Source of the DNA: Thiohalocapsa sp. PB-PSB1
GTDB taxonomy: Bacteria > Pseudomonadota > Gammaproteobacteria > Chromatiales > Chromatiaceae
Direction of reading: 5' to 3'
NCBI GenBank assembly: GCA_016745215.1
Contig: CP050890.1
Span: forward strand, 6,944,001 to 7,008,000
Length of the DNA stretch: 64,000 nt
Positions 17,399 through 27,065 of this stretch are shown here, piece after piece. Each line of letters begins with the position of its first letter. Positions within the stretch are counted from its first letter, which is position 1. The translations under genes were made by a program, and so were the position numbers. The notes beneath the pieces were generated by a model. That model searched no databases. It saw only the letters and a program-made list of their open reading frames with translations, and was not told the origin of the DNA.

Positions 17399-18576
17399 GG
17401 AAATTCTCCTCCCGGTTGGGTTCCGTAACTCATGATGCCTTTACGGGCCATAAATGATGAAATTCTTCCAAACGGCGGGCTATTGCCCACCCAACCGGGA
17501 GACTTCGAGCAGGTGCAGAACGCGTGCCACCGACCGTGTTGCGTGCCGCCGCCCTCACTGCCGAAGTCGAGATCGACGTCGAAGCTTGATTCGATCGCAG
17601 CCTCGCCGATCGGATCGTTCGACGCTTCGAAGACGACCCTTCCGTCGAGGACGGTCTTGAGAACCTTGGTTGCGCCGATCTTCGTCGGCTCGATCTCGAA
17701 AAGGTTTTGATCGAGCACGACCATATCCGCGAACTTGCCGACTTCGATACTGCCGGTCTTGGCATCCTGGCCTGTCAGGTAGGCTGAGCCGAGCGTGTAG
17801 GCTTCGACCGCGGTGGCGACATCGATCGCCTGATCGGGCGCAAGTGGTTCGCCATGTCCACCCTGCGCCCGGCGCGTCACAGCGGCCTCCAGGGCGACAA
17901 GCGGATCGTGCCAGGCGATGGGGCCATCGGAGGCGAGCGCGATGCGTATACCCGCGTCCACCGCCGACTTGATCGGTGCCCAACGCTTCATGCGCTCGTC
18001 GCCGAGCGCGGCGCGTTGCGCTTCGGCGAGATCGGAGGGATACCAGGAGACCGGCGAGAACTCGATTGTGATGCCAAGTTCAGCCGCCCGCGCCATGTCG
18101 TCGGGATGAAAGAGCAGCGCATGCGACACGATGTGACGCCCGTCCAGTTGCCCTTTCTCCGCCTTGACCCTGGCAACGGCGTTGATGAATTGCCGGATGG
18201 TCGCGTCACCAATTGCGTGAATGACGACGGTGATGCCCGATGGTATGAACAGAAGCTCACCTTCGAGGGCGTCGGCCGTGTACGCGTTCTGTATGTGCAG
18301 GTGGATGTCATGCAGCCCCGGCATGACGAAGCGACCGTTCAAGTCAATCGCCTTTGTGCCATCGCCCGCCATTGCCTTGATGTCTGCATTGGAATCTACG
18401 GCAATGAATTTGCCGTCTTGGATCGCCTCGGCGTCAGCCCAGGGTTGGGCCTTGTTGACGGTAGAAATCCTGCCATTGGTGTAGACCATATCGGCGGCCT
18501 CGTCGACCGACTGCTGGTCGCAGCCAATCAATACGGCGACCGCGACGACGCAAGCAGTCATGTAAATGGACTTCAT
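17395..18576 (-). CDS. YtcJ-like amidohydrolase lipoprotein with internal deletion
   Basis: 393 residues from ATG 18576. A lipobox (AVLIGCDQ) predicts a lipoprotein. The start (VYTNGRISTVNKAQPWADA; RFVMPGLHDIHLHI with the HxH metal ligands) and the end (HAIGDATIRQFINAV, SDGPIAWHDPLVALEAAVTRR, TGSIEVGKFADMVVLD) match amidohydrolase-3 (YtcJ) enzymes of 550-600 residues. Between HLHI and VVIHAIGD only about 25 residues remain, where the family has roughly 200, so a central in-frame block is missing, probably inactivating the barrel. The last 55 residues (from FGSEGGG on) do not look like the family. An IS is inserted immediately before the start codon. Confidence 0.65.
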   Translation of the reverse strand: MKSIYMTACVVAVAVLIGCDQQSVDEAADMVYTNGRISTVNKAQPWADAEAIQDGKFIAVDSNADIKAMAGDGTKAIDLNGRFVMPGLHDIHLHIQNAYTADALEGELLFIPSGITVVIHAIGDATIRQFINAVARVKAEKGQLDGRHIVSHALLFHPDDMARAAELGITIEFSPVSWYPSDLAEAQRAALGDERMKRWAPIKSAVDAGIRIALASDGPIAWHDPLVALEAAVTRRAQGGHGEPLAPDQAIDVATAVEAYTLGSAYLTGQDAKTGSIEVGKFADMVVLDQNLFEIEPTKIGATKVLKTVLDGRVVFEASNDPIGEAAIESSFDVDLDFGSEGGGTQHGRWHAFCTCSKSPGWVGNSPPFGRISSFMARKGIMSYGTQPGGEFP

Positions 18577-18579
18577 AAT

Positions 18580-20034
18580 CAATACCTTCGCCAAATGACC
18601 CGATCTCATGCTGCACTAAGTTCTTGATTAATCCGCCCCAGATTTGCAGCCTGCTCAAGGGCTTGGTCAATACTATTTGCTTCGGGCATTTCCGGAAGCA
18701 TTTTTAACACCTCCAGGACGTATTTCCGGCCGCGGAAGTGGGCTTTGAGGTCATTGACGCTAAAGCTCGGACAGTGCTCGCGCACCGGTCGCATCAGGAT
18801 CTGGGACAGGTTGATCATCAGCATCGCCAGGTTGGCACTGTTGTAGACCGGCGTTGGCTTGGTCACCATGAAATCTTCCAAGCCCCAGTACTGTTTGGCA
18901 TCTCGGAAGTTGAACTCGATTTGGAAGCGCAAGCGATAGTAATCGATGAGCGCTTCGTAGCCTAACTCGAGATCACTACTGAAAAGGATGACATGGGCCT
19001 GGGCGCCGGTGCGTTGGTTGGTCTTGACAAGGATCACGACATTGAGCCGGTCGGGGAATTTTTTGTGCCAAACGGGCAGTTGGTAGATGGCCGTATGAAC
19101 CTGTCCTTCCACGGAAGTGGCTTTGAGAAAGCACGGCGGCAAGTGTTGATAATCGCGCTTGCTGCCGTACTTGCGCCGCGGGCCGCGCCCGGCGTAGGGG
19201 CCGTCATAGGGCAGATACAGCGCGCTGTTGTGGCGCAATTTGCTGATCAACTCTAAGCCCGTGCGACGGACCATTTGCAGCGCTTGATGATGGCCGAAGG
19301 CCCCGTCGAAGACGAAATAACGCACCGTCAGCGTCTGGCACACCAGTGCCAGCACCTGGCGCAGAAGGTTTTGAACGAACTGCAAATAGGGCGACAGACT
19401 CACCTCCCGGCGATTGCCATTGCGGCTACCTTTCGGCCGCCCTCGGTCCTTACCCCGACCCGCTTTGGACGCTTTCGGGCAGCTCGCGGCCGTCTCTTTG
19501 AGAATCGGCTCCAGGCGCAATGGGTACGAACAGCGCCGTTGCACGCTAATCAACGACAGGCTCAGAAAACACAACCCCGGGATCGTCTTGCCAACCACCG
19601 AGGAGAAAAAACGATCCAGACCGTGGGTCTTCTTGCCCGATTTGCTCACCACCACTTCATCGCCCGCCAGCAACCATTGCGTTTCGTCGCCCAGCAGGTG
19701 CTGGCGAATCACCAGCCAATGCACTTGGCCCCAACTGAGCGTGGTGTTGAACAACCGCTGCAGCGTCCGATCGCTTCCCCCGCGCTCGGTCCAGCGCGAT
19801 AGCCCCCGCATCGTTACCCGCCCCGTCATCGCCAACAGCCCTTCCACAACGCAACCCAAACGGCCAAGGCTCGTCTTATCTACGCTCTGGCTTAAGCAGC
19901 TCAAGATCAGCATAATGTCGGGCATGGGCGATAGCCTCCTGAGGGAATAGGTCTTCGGATTAGTAACTGGATAACCTATCACCTCGGGCTGTCGCCCACC
20001 TAATTTTTGGCGCTAATTTTTGGCGAAGGTATTG
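18580..20034 (-). mobile_element. complete insertion sequence with 16-bp IRs and 5-bp target duplication
   Basis: The element starts CAATACCTTCGCCAAA (18580-18595) and ends with its exact inverse (20019-20034). It is flanked by ATAAT on both sides (18575-18579 and 20035-20039), a 5-bp target duplication, so it is intact and recently placed. Length 1455 bases, one transposase gene on the minus strand. The insertion point is directly upstream of the amidohydrolase ATG (the duplicated ATAAT contains part of it). Read on the minus strand, the end of the IS supplies GAAGG eight bases before that ATG, a usable ribosome-binding site. Confidence 0.9.
18606..19925 (-). CDS. IS4-like DDE transposase
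   Basis: 439 residues from ATG 19925, preceded by AGGAGG nine bases upstream; the frame is open a little further up. Recognisable features are LLAGDEVVVSKSGKKTHGLD (first Asp), VRYFVFDGAFGHHQALQM (second Asp) and YYRLRFQIEFNFRDAKQYWG, the Y-(2)-R-(3)-E-(6)-K signature of IS4-related transposases. A basic linker rich in G, K and R (KAGRGKDRGRPKGSRNGNRR) sits near residue 170. The gene fills the element between its inverted repeats and seems intact. Confidence 0.85.
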   Translation of the reverse strand: MPDIMLILSCLSQSVDKTSLGRLGCVVEGLLAMTGRVTMRGLSRWTERGGSDRTLQRLFNTTLSWGQVHWLVIRQHLLGDETQWLLAGDEVVVSKSGKKTHGLDRFFSSVVGKTIPGLCFLSLSLISVQRRCSYPLRLEPILKETAASCPKASKAGRGKDRGRPKGSRNGNRREVSLSPYLQFVQNLLRQVLALVCQTLTVRYFVFDGAFGHHQALQMVRRTGLELISKLRHNSALYLPYDGPYAGRGPRRKYGSKRDYQHLPPCFLKATSVEGQVHTAIYQLPVWHKKFPDRLNVVILVKTNQRTGAQAHVILFSSDLELGYEALIDYYRLRFQIEFNFRDAKQYWGLEDFMVTKPTPVYNSANLAMLMINLSQILMRPVREHCPSFSVNDLKAHFRGRKYVLEVLKMLPEMPEANSIDQALEQAANLGRINQELSAA

Positions 20035-20098
20035 ATAATGGAAACACTCAGGTAATGAACCCGCTACCAATTCTATGGCGGCACAGTGTGATCGGACG

Positions 20099-20692
20099 TC
20101 AGCCCTCGGGGGCCGGCGCTGCTGGTTCCGGTGCGGGCAGGTCGAGGATCTCCCAAAGCGGTATCGCGAGCCCGTCCAGGGTGGCGAAGGTCAGCGGCTC
20201 GTCCGGGGCGATCACCGTGCCCTTGTCGAAGCCGTCCGCGCCGAGCAGGAAGCGCAGCGCATAGTGCTCGAGCGGGTCGATCAGCAGGTACTCGCGCACG
20301 CCGGCGCGTTCGTACAGGGCCTTCTTTTGGCGCAGGTCCCTCGCGGCGGTGCCGGGGGAGAGGACCTCGACGATCAGGTCCGGGGCGCCGTCGATGTGGG
20401 TTTCCGTGACGATGTCTGCGTTGCAGACGACCAGGATGTCGGGCTGCACCACGTCTTGCTCCGAGAGCTTGACGTCGGTGGGTGCGACGAAGGGCCGGCA
20501 GGGTCGTCCGCGCAGCTGTTCCGCGATGCGCGCGAACAGGTTGCCGACGACGGTCTGGTGGCGAATGCTCGGCGCGGGCGCCATGGCATAGGCGGCGCCG
20601 TCGATGAGCTCCCAGCGCTCGTCTGCGCGCCAGGTGCGGTAGTCCGCCCAGGTGAATCCGGTTGGTTTCGCGAGTGCGGTTTGGGATGGCAT
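20099..20692 (-). CDS. Uma2 family (DUF820) putative endonuclease
   Basis: 197 residues from ATG 20692. It has the Uma2 pattern: TWADYRTWRADERWELIDG, the PD-(D/E)xK-like core VQPDILVVCN and DLIVEVLSPGTAARDLRQKK with the E-V-LSP and K residues, and an end YLLIDPLEHYALRFLL. The fold is a restriction-endonuclease-like one; the cellular role of these proteins is not settled and they are often abundant in cyanobacteria and purple bacteria. It stands alone between the IS scar and the sigma-54 regulator gene. Confidence 0.85.
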   Translation of the reverse strand: MPSQTALAKPTGFTWADYRTWRADERWELIDGAAYAMAPAPSIRHQTVVGNLFARIAEQLRGRPCRPFVAPTDVKLSEQDVVQPDILVVCNADIVTETHIDGAPDLIVEVLSPGTAARDLRQKKALYERAGVREYLLIDPLEHYALRFLLGADGFDKGTVIAPDEPLTFATLDGLAIPLWEILDLPAPEPAAPAPEG

Positions 20693-20766
20693 GTCGGGAC
20701 CTCGGTCTTGTCGCTGACAACAGGCGCCACTACAGCCCGTCGCCCGCGCGACGGACATGCGGTCGG

Positions 20767-22917
<2,151 letters not shown>

Positions 22918-23458
22918 CGCACGCTTGAAGACTGGGGTTGGGGGTTTTGGGGCAGCGACTTCCCGATGCAGTATACCGCCGGGGGTCGGGGTTTCTCCGC
23001 GGTCCTGTCGGTGCTGCCCCCAATGAGCGCGAGCATCGTCGGTGCTGCGCCGGCTATTCGTCAACGAAATGGCAGTGGTCCATCAGGTTTTCGCTAACTG
23101 CATAGCGACGGGTCGGGCGCTTTGTCACACTTGCGAATCGCGTATGTCGATCGGGCTTCGTCAATCCACTCGCGCGACGTCAGCACCCAAACATCTGCTG
23201 ACCGGCTCGTTCGCCAGCCTGCAGGCGCCAGCGCCTTCGCACCTTCGGCCTTCGATGAGGGGACGCAAAAAAAGCAAAAAAAGGACACCCGCTAGCAAAA
23301 AAACAAAAAAACAAAAAAAGGACACCCACTTTCTGCTCCGCTTACTTTTCGCTCCGCTGAAATATAGCAAAAAAAGGACACCCACTTTCTGCTCCGCTTA
23401 CTTTTCGCTCCGCTGAAATATGGGTGTCCTGTATCGCTCTGTATCGCTAAGCGCTAGC
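22918..23458. repeat. gene-free stretch with tandem 56-base repeat containing GGACACCCAC
   Basis: No convincing gene. The key structure is two near-identical copies of a 53-base unit at about 23313-23365 and 23369-23421 (period 56), each beginning with a run of A and GGACACCCACTT and ending in CTGAAATAT; a partial copy (AAGGACACCCGC) lies at 23281. The inverse, TGGGTGTCCT, follows at 23421-23430. The same GGACACCCA(C/T)TT sequence marks the ends of the RAYT element at 27036 and 28291 and occurs at 31781, so these are probably REP-like copies mobilised by that transposase family. Confidence 0.6.
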
Positions 23459-23547
23459 AGCTAACATCAACCGCAGCCCGCGCCAAACTGCGGCGACGTG
23501 CGAAGCGCCCGCCGCAGTTTGGCGTCGGGCTGGCGGACTCGTTGGGC
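23459..23547 (-). other. integron attC site (attC1)
   Basis: Read on the minus strand (cassette direction) it begins with R'' GCCCAAC (23547-23541) and ends with R' GTTAGCT (23465-23459). Between them two long complementary arms (CCAGCCCGACGCCAAACTG and CAGTTTGGCGCGGGCTG) form the single-strand hairpin that integron integrases use. It closes the cassette carrying the gene at 23756-24238. Confidence 0.75.
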
Positions 23548-23755
23548 GCTATCATCGTTCAGCGGGTGCTAGCGACAAGACCTGCGGTTGTGCTTGTGGA
23601 AATGGTGTAAATGGTAAAGTGTCACCGTAATTCCGTCTATCTTGGCGGGAAGGAGCCCACCTGTTCAACCACTGTTTACGGCAGGGTCATGAAAACCCTC
23701 TTTGTCACGGAGCGCGCTCGGCGGGTTGCACCCGTATGCGGTCGGCTTGCGCTGG

Positions 23756-24238
23756 TTAGGCTGCGAGACCCGCACAACGGAAGGCGGTCCGTATAATCTG
23801 GTCGAGTTCTTTCTCAACAAGACCTTGTTTGGCACCAGTGTAGTCACCGAGTATGGAATGAGCGAACCGATATCCCCTAAGAATTCCATCGATATCTACA
23901 TGGCGTCGAGTGTGTTGCGCAAAGATCGAGTTGATTCGTACATGAGCGGGTTGCGGAATTAGAACACAAAGACACTGTGCCTTTGGTGGAAACTTTTCTC
24001 TGACGTCAAGGTAATCAAGTTCTCGATCTTCGAAAATATGGTGGGCTTGCCAAGACTCCTGGCCAGATTGTTTACCGTATGCTGCATAATTTTTGGATCG
24101 GTATTTAGTAAGAGCATCCCACGTACCAAGAAGCTGATTTGCCTTGCTCAAGTGAACGAATGGATAATCCGCTAACCAATTTGGTTTTGGTATTGAGAGG
24201 ACACCCGATTCACGAAGGATTCTATCGATGGTAATCAT
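23756..24238 (-). CDS. integron cassette protein, possible HNH-like nuclease
   Basis: 160 residues from ATG 24238, with AGAGG just upstream; the start lies 19 bases after the attC2 core, as usual for a cassette gene. I do not recognise a named family. The segment ESWQAHHIFEDREL (His 66-67) followed by CVLIPQPAHVRIN (His 99, Asn 102) resembles the His-His ... His/Asn pattern of HNH-type nucleases, including toxin domains, but this is a weak match. About 200 bases without a gene separate its stop from attC1. Confidence 0.45.
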   Translation of the reverse strand: MITIDRILRESGVLSIPKPNWLADYPFVHLSKANQLLGTWDALTKYRSKNYAAYGKQSGQESWQAHHIFEDRELDYLDVREKFPPKAQCLCVLIPQPAHVRINSIFAQHTRRHVDIDGILRGYRFAHSILGDYTGAKQGLVEKELDQIIRTAFRCAGLAA

Positions 24239-24256
24239 GACCTCTATCTCCATTCT

Positions 24257-24349
24257 GCCTAACGTCATGCGCACCCCGCCGCGGGCTGGCTGGCCGGAGC
24301 GCAGCGACGGCCAACCAGCCCGCGGTCGGAGGTGGCGCTATTGTTCGGT
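24257..24349 (-). other. integron attC site (attC2)
   Basis: Minus strand: R'' ACCGAAC (24349-24343), R' GTTAGGC (24263-24257, exact match to GTTRRRY), and complementary arms CCGCGGGCTGGTTGGCC / GGCCAGCCAGCCCGCGG around a central GTCGCTGCGCTCC loop. The stop codon of the antitoxin gene lies inside this site, a classical property of gene cassettes. Confidence 0.8.
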
Positions 24350-24544
24350 GACTCTGTTTCTTTGTGCCATTGCTATCTGACTGATTTCTTCAAGACTCAG
24401 ATCTTCGTCTAGGTCCTGACGCCATTTGGTGTAGTCAAAGGGCTCTCGCTGGATTAAGGCGATGAATCGCTCTGCTTCGATATCCCCTAAGTATTGTGCA
24501 AGAACCTGAAAGCCTTTCGTCTTAATTTCAGTATCGGTGATCAC
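24338..24544 (-). CDS. antitoxin of PIN-domain TA pair (cassette)
   Basis: 68 residues, acidic overall (DLDEDLSLEEIS), starting MITDTEIKTKGFQVLAQYLG and containing IALIQREPFDYTKWRQDL. This matches the small protein regularly found directly downstream of PIN-domain toxins of this type, where it serves as antitoxin. Its ATG overlaps the toxin's stop by four bases and its own stop lies within attC2. The toxin-before-antitoxin order is inverted relative to most type II pairs but normal for this family. Confidence 0.7.
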   Translation of the reverse strand: MITDTEIKTKGFQVLAQYLGDIEAERFIALIQREPFDYTKWRQDLDEDLSLEEISQIAMAQRNRVTEQ

Positions 24545-24975
24545 GCCAACACCTCTTTGATAAACCCAATTGGATCGGTAATTTTGATTCCTTGAATAGA
24601 TGTTGCCTTTTTCAAGACGCCATCATCTGTTGTTAAAAAGTAATCTGCATCAGCGTCGATGGCACATGCTATATGAAGTGAATCGATCTTCTTAAGTCCT
24701 TGTTCTTGCAGCATCGCTGCAATGCTCAACACCGCGTCACTTTCGACAACATCTGCAACAGCGTAGTTTCGCCATTTTGCAATCTGCTCTTTCCTTTCCT
24801 TGAATGGGTTCCTGCTGTTTTCGTAATCCAATATGTACGACCAGATGAGTTCATATGCTCCATTACGCGTTTCTTCTTGAATTTTCAATTTTGCTTCCGC
24901 TTCAAGCCGTATCCGAAGATGAGATTGATCATCATACGGACGATTGAAGCAGCAATTATCAAGGTAGAACTTCAT
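24541..24975 (-). CDS. PIN-domain toxin (VapC-like), integron cassette
   Basis: 144 residues. The PIN nuclease acids are visible: MKFYLDNCCFNRPYDD (first Asp at residue 6), VESDAVLSIAAML, KKIDSLHIACAIDADADYFLTTDDG with the clustered Asp residues that bind Mg. Such proteins cleave RNA and are held in check by the antitoxin encoded next. The gene begins 36 bases after the attC3 core, so it is the first reading frame of its cassette; TA pairs in integrons are thought to stabilise the array against deletion. A promoter internal to the cassette is expected but I cannot mark it. Confidence 0.8.
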   Translation of the reverse strand: MKFYLDNCCFNRPYDDQSHLRIRLEAEAKLKIQEETRNGAYELIWSYILDYENSRNPFKERKEQIAKWRNYAVADVVESDAVLSIAAMLQEQGLKKIDSLHIACAIDADADYFLTTDDGVLKKATSIQGIKITDPIGFIKEVLA

Positions 24976-25010
24976 TCCAATTGCGCAATGACCTATAAGG
25001 AGCTTTCCTC

Positions 25011-25066
25011 ACCGAACGTTCAGCACAGCCCGCGCCAAACTGCGGCCTGAGCGCAGCGAAGGCCGC
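25011..25066 (-). other. attC half-site (attC3), interrupted by a group II intron
   Basis: Minus strand: R' GTTCGGT (25017-25011) preceded by an arm containing GCCGCAGTTTGGCGCGGG, which is shared with attC1, and a loop TTCGCTGCGCTCA. The partner arm should repeat the complement, but it stops matching after GCGGCC at 25061-25066, exactly where GTGTG, the usual group II intron 5' end, begins. A GACTAAC at 25086-25080 could be read as R'' of a poorly paired but whole site, so the boundary is not fully certain. Confidence 0.6.
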
Positions 25067-27035
25067 GTGTGACCGGCATGTTAGTCGGCTAGCTGGTGAA
25101 AGTCCAGCCATGGCCCTGGGAGCGGGGAACATGTAGGCGAAGGCGAGGGTGCCCGAAGAAACTCCCGTGCGCACTTCAAGGAAGAGGAGAACGGCAAGGT
25201 GGCTACCGTGCGGGAGCCAATGAGGGATCTGAAAGAAGCCGGAGTCCAAATTCGCCACCTAAGCGAAAGCGAACCTTTGCTGAGGCAGACAGGAGCGGGT
25301 GAGGTGCCGTGGACCACTGAAGCCCAAAACGCTCCACGTAAAGCTCCTGTAGGTAGAGAAGGTAGGTGGGCGAAGAAATAGACGATTGACTTACCCGGTG
25401 AACGGCCGCCGATCCTGGGTCGGTGTAACTACGACACTTTAAGCCCTAAACGGCGCGGAGACGTGACACGTTATGGGACGGGGGATAAGCAGATGAAGCC
25501 GTAGTAATCGTAAAGCCCGGTGCTTGTGATCCGGCGGTGACGTCGGTGAGGGTAAAACATCGGGTCAGTGGCAGGAAGGCCGGAGGTGAAGGGCGGAACA
25601 CGTAAGCGGTTCTGGAGAAACATGAAAGACCGTGGGGTCGAGATCAGCCCGAAGAGGAGCCGTACGCTAGGCCGAGACGTAGACACCGGCCGAACAGCGG
25701 CCGCGCAGATCGAAGAAGACCTCGTGCAAAGAGAGTGACATGTATCAACTAGACCTATTGACTGACGAGCAAAGACTCTTCGAGGAGCTGTGCACAATCG
25801 AATGGTTGCGTAAGGGCTTTCTCAGCGTGAAGAAGAACGACGGAAGCCCGGGTGTTGACGGGGTGACCATCGCGGAGTTTGAATCACGCCTGGATGAAGA
25901 GCTAGGCCGGCTACAAGCGGAGCTAATGAGCTGGACCTACAAACCCTCACCGGTGCGGCGGGTTGAAATCCCCAAACCCGGTGGGCGCGGCACCCGCAAG
26001 CTTGGGGTGCCAACGGTGCGCGACCGGGTCGTGCAAGCGACCCTTAAGCAATTACTGGAGCCGATCTTCGAGCCGACGTTCTCCGACAACAGCTATGGCT
26101 TCCGCCCTGGGCGGAGTCAGCAACAGGCGGTGGAAGCGGCACGTGGGATCGTGGCCGGAGGCAAGCCCTATGTGGTCGATTTGGATCTGGAGCAATTTTT
26201 TGATCGAATCCACCACGACCGGCTCATCGCCCGCATGGGTAATCAGATTCCGGACAAGCGCATCTTGCGCGTGATCGGGATCACCCTGCGTAGCGGAGGG
26301 ATGGCTGACGGCCTGAAGAGCGTAACGACAGAAGGAACCGTGCAAGGCAGCCCACTAAGTCCTCTACTCAGCAACATCGTCCTCGACGAGCTGGATAGGG
26401 AGCTGGAACGGCGCGGTCTAGCATTTTGCCGATTTGCTGATGATTGCAATATCTTCGTGAAGACGCCGAAGGCGGCCGAGCGGGTGATGGCGAGCATAAG
26501 TAAATACATCGAGACGAGACTCAAATTGGTGATCAACCGGGAAAAGAGCCAGGTGGCCCGCTCCGAGCGGGTCAAATTTCTCGGCTTTACCATCGTGGGC
26601 GAGACGATTGCAATCGCACACAAAGCCCTGCAAAGGGCGATGGCCAAGGTCAAGGAGCTGACCCCGCGCGGCACCCATTTGAGGCTGGAAGATAGCATCG
26701 AGCAGATCAACCGCTGGTATGTCGGCTGGGCGGGTTACTTCGCCCTGACCAACTATCCCGCGCAACTACGCAAGATCGAAGCCCATATACGGCGACGCTT
26801 GCGGTCTCGCTTGGTGGACCAACAAAAGAACCAGCGCAATCTCTATCGCAAACTGACTAAGCGGGGCGTGCCACGCGGTCAGGCGGCATCGGCGGTGTAC
26901 TCCCACCGTGGTCGATGGGCTTTGTCTAACACCCGCGCGGTGAATAAGGCATATTCCAACGACTGGTTCATCGCAGTGATGGGTCAAGCAATTCGTTCCG
27001 ACCGGAAGCTAGGGCATTGGTTTGAAGAGTTAAAG
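25067..27035 (+). mobile_element. group II intron A, 3' end missing
   Basis: Starts GTGTG at 25067 and runs through a ~670-base structured leader (including CTAGCTGGTGAAAGTCCAGC-type hairpins and many GAAG/GTGAAA motifs) into a reverse transcriptase gene at 25740. The orientation is antisense to the integron cassettes, as is known for group IIC-attC introns. No domain V/VI sequence follows the reading frame; the intron is cut at 27035 by the RAYT element, so it cannot splice or move by itself. Confidence 0.65.
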
Positions 27036-27065
27036 GGACACCCATTTAGCTTGCTCCCCATTTAG
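25740..27065 (+). CDS. ltrA: group II intron reverse transcriptase/maturase (A)
   Basis: 441 residues. The reverse transcriptase blocks are in order: NDGSPGVDGVTI, KPGGRGTRKLGVPTVRDRVVQ, NSYGFRPGRSQQQAV, DLDLEQFFDRIHHD, GTVQGSPLSPLLSNIVLDELD, the catalytic FADD (FCRFADDCNIFVK, instead of YADD), NREKSQV and FLGFTI, then the maturase X/thumb region (INRWYVGWAGYFAL). There is no HNH domain, as in class C and related introns. The last ten residues (after GHWFEEL) are encoded by the inverted repeat of the RAYT element, so the original C-terminus has been lost, but all catalytic blocks remain. Confidence 0.85.
   Translation: MYQLDLLTDEQRLFEELCTIEWLRKGFLSVKKNDGSPGVDGVTIAEFESRLDEELGRLQAELMSWTYKPSPVRRVEIPKPGGRGTRKLGVPTVRDRVVQATLKQLLEPIFEPTFSDNSYGFRPGRSQQQAVEAARGIVAGGKPYVVDLDLEQFFDRIHHDRLIARMGNQIPDKRILRVIGITLRSGGMADGLKSVTTEGTVQGSPLSPLLSNIVLDELDRELERRGLAFCRFADDCNIFVKTPKAAERVMASISKYIETRLKLVINREKSQVARSERVKFLGFTIVGETIAIAHKALQRAMAKVKELTPRGTHLRLEDSIEQINRWYVGWAGYFALTNYPAQLRKIEAHIRRRLRSRLVDQQKNQRNLYRKLTKRGVPRGQAASAVYSHRGRWALSNTRAVNKAYSNDWFIAVMGQAIRSDRKLGHWFEELKGHPFSLLPI

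Noticed and set aside
23313..23421. Tandem repeat considered as a CRISPR array
   Set aside because: Only two copies plus a fragment, with virtually no spacer between them and no cas genes.
23611..23962. Small plus-strand frames near 23.6-23.9 kb
   Set aside because: They lie antisense to a cassette gene and lack ribosome sites and homology.
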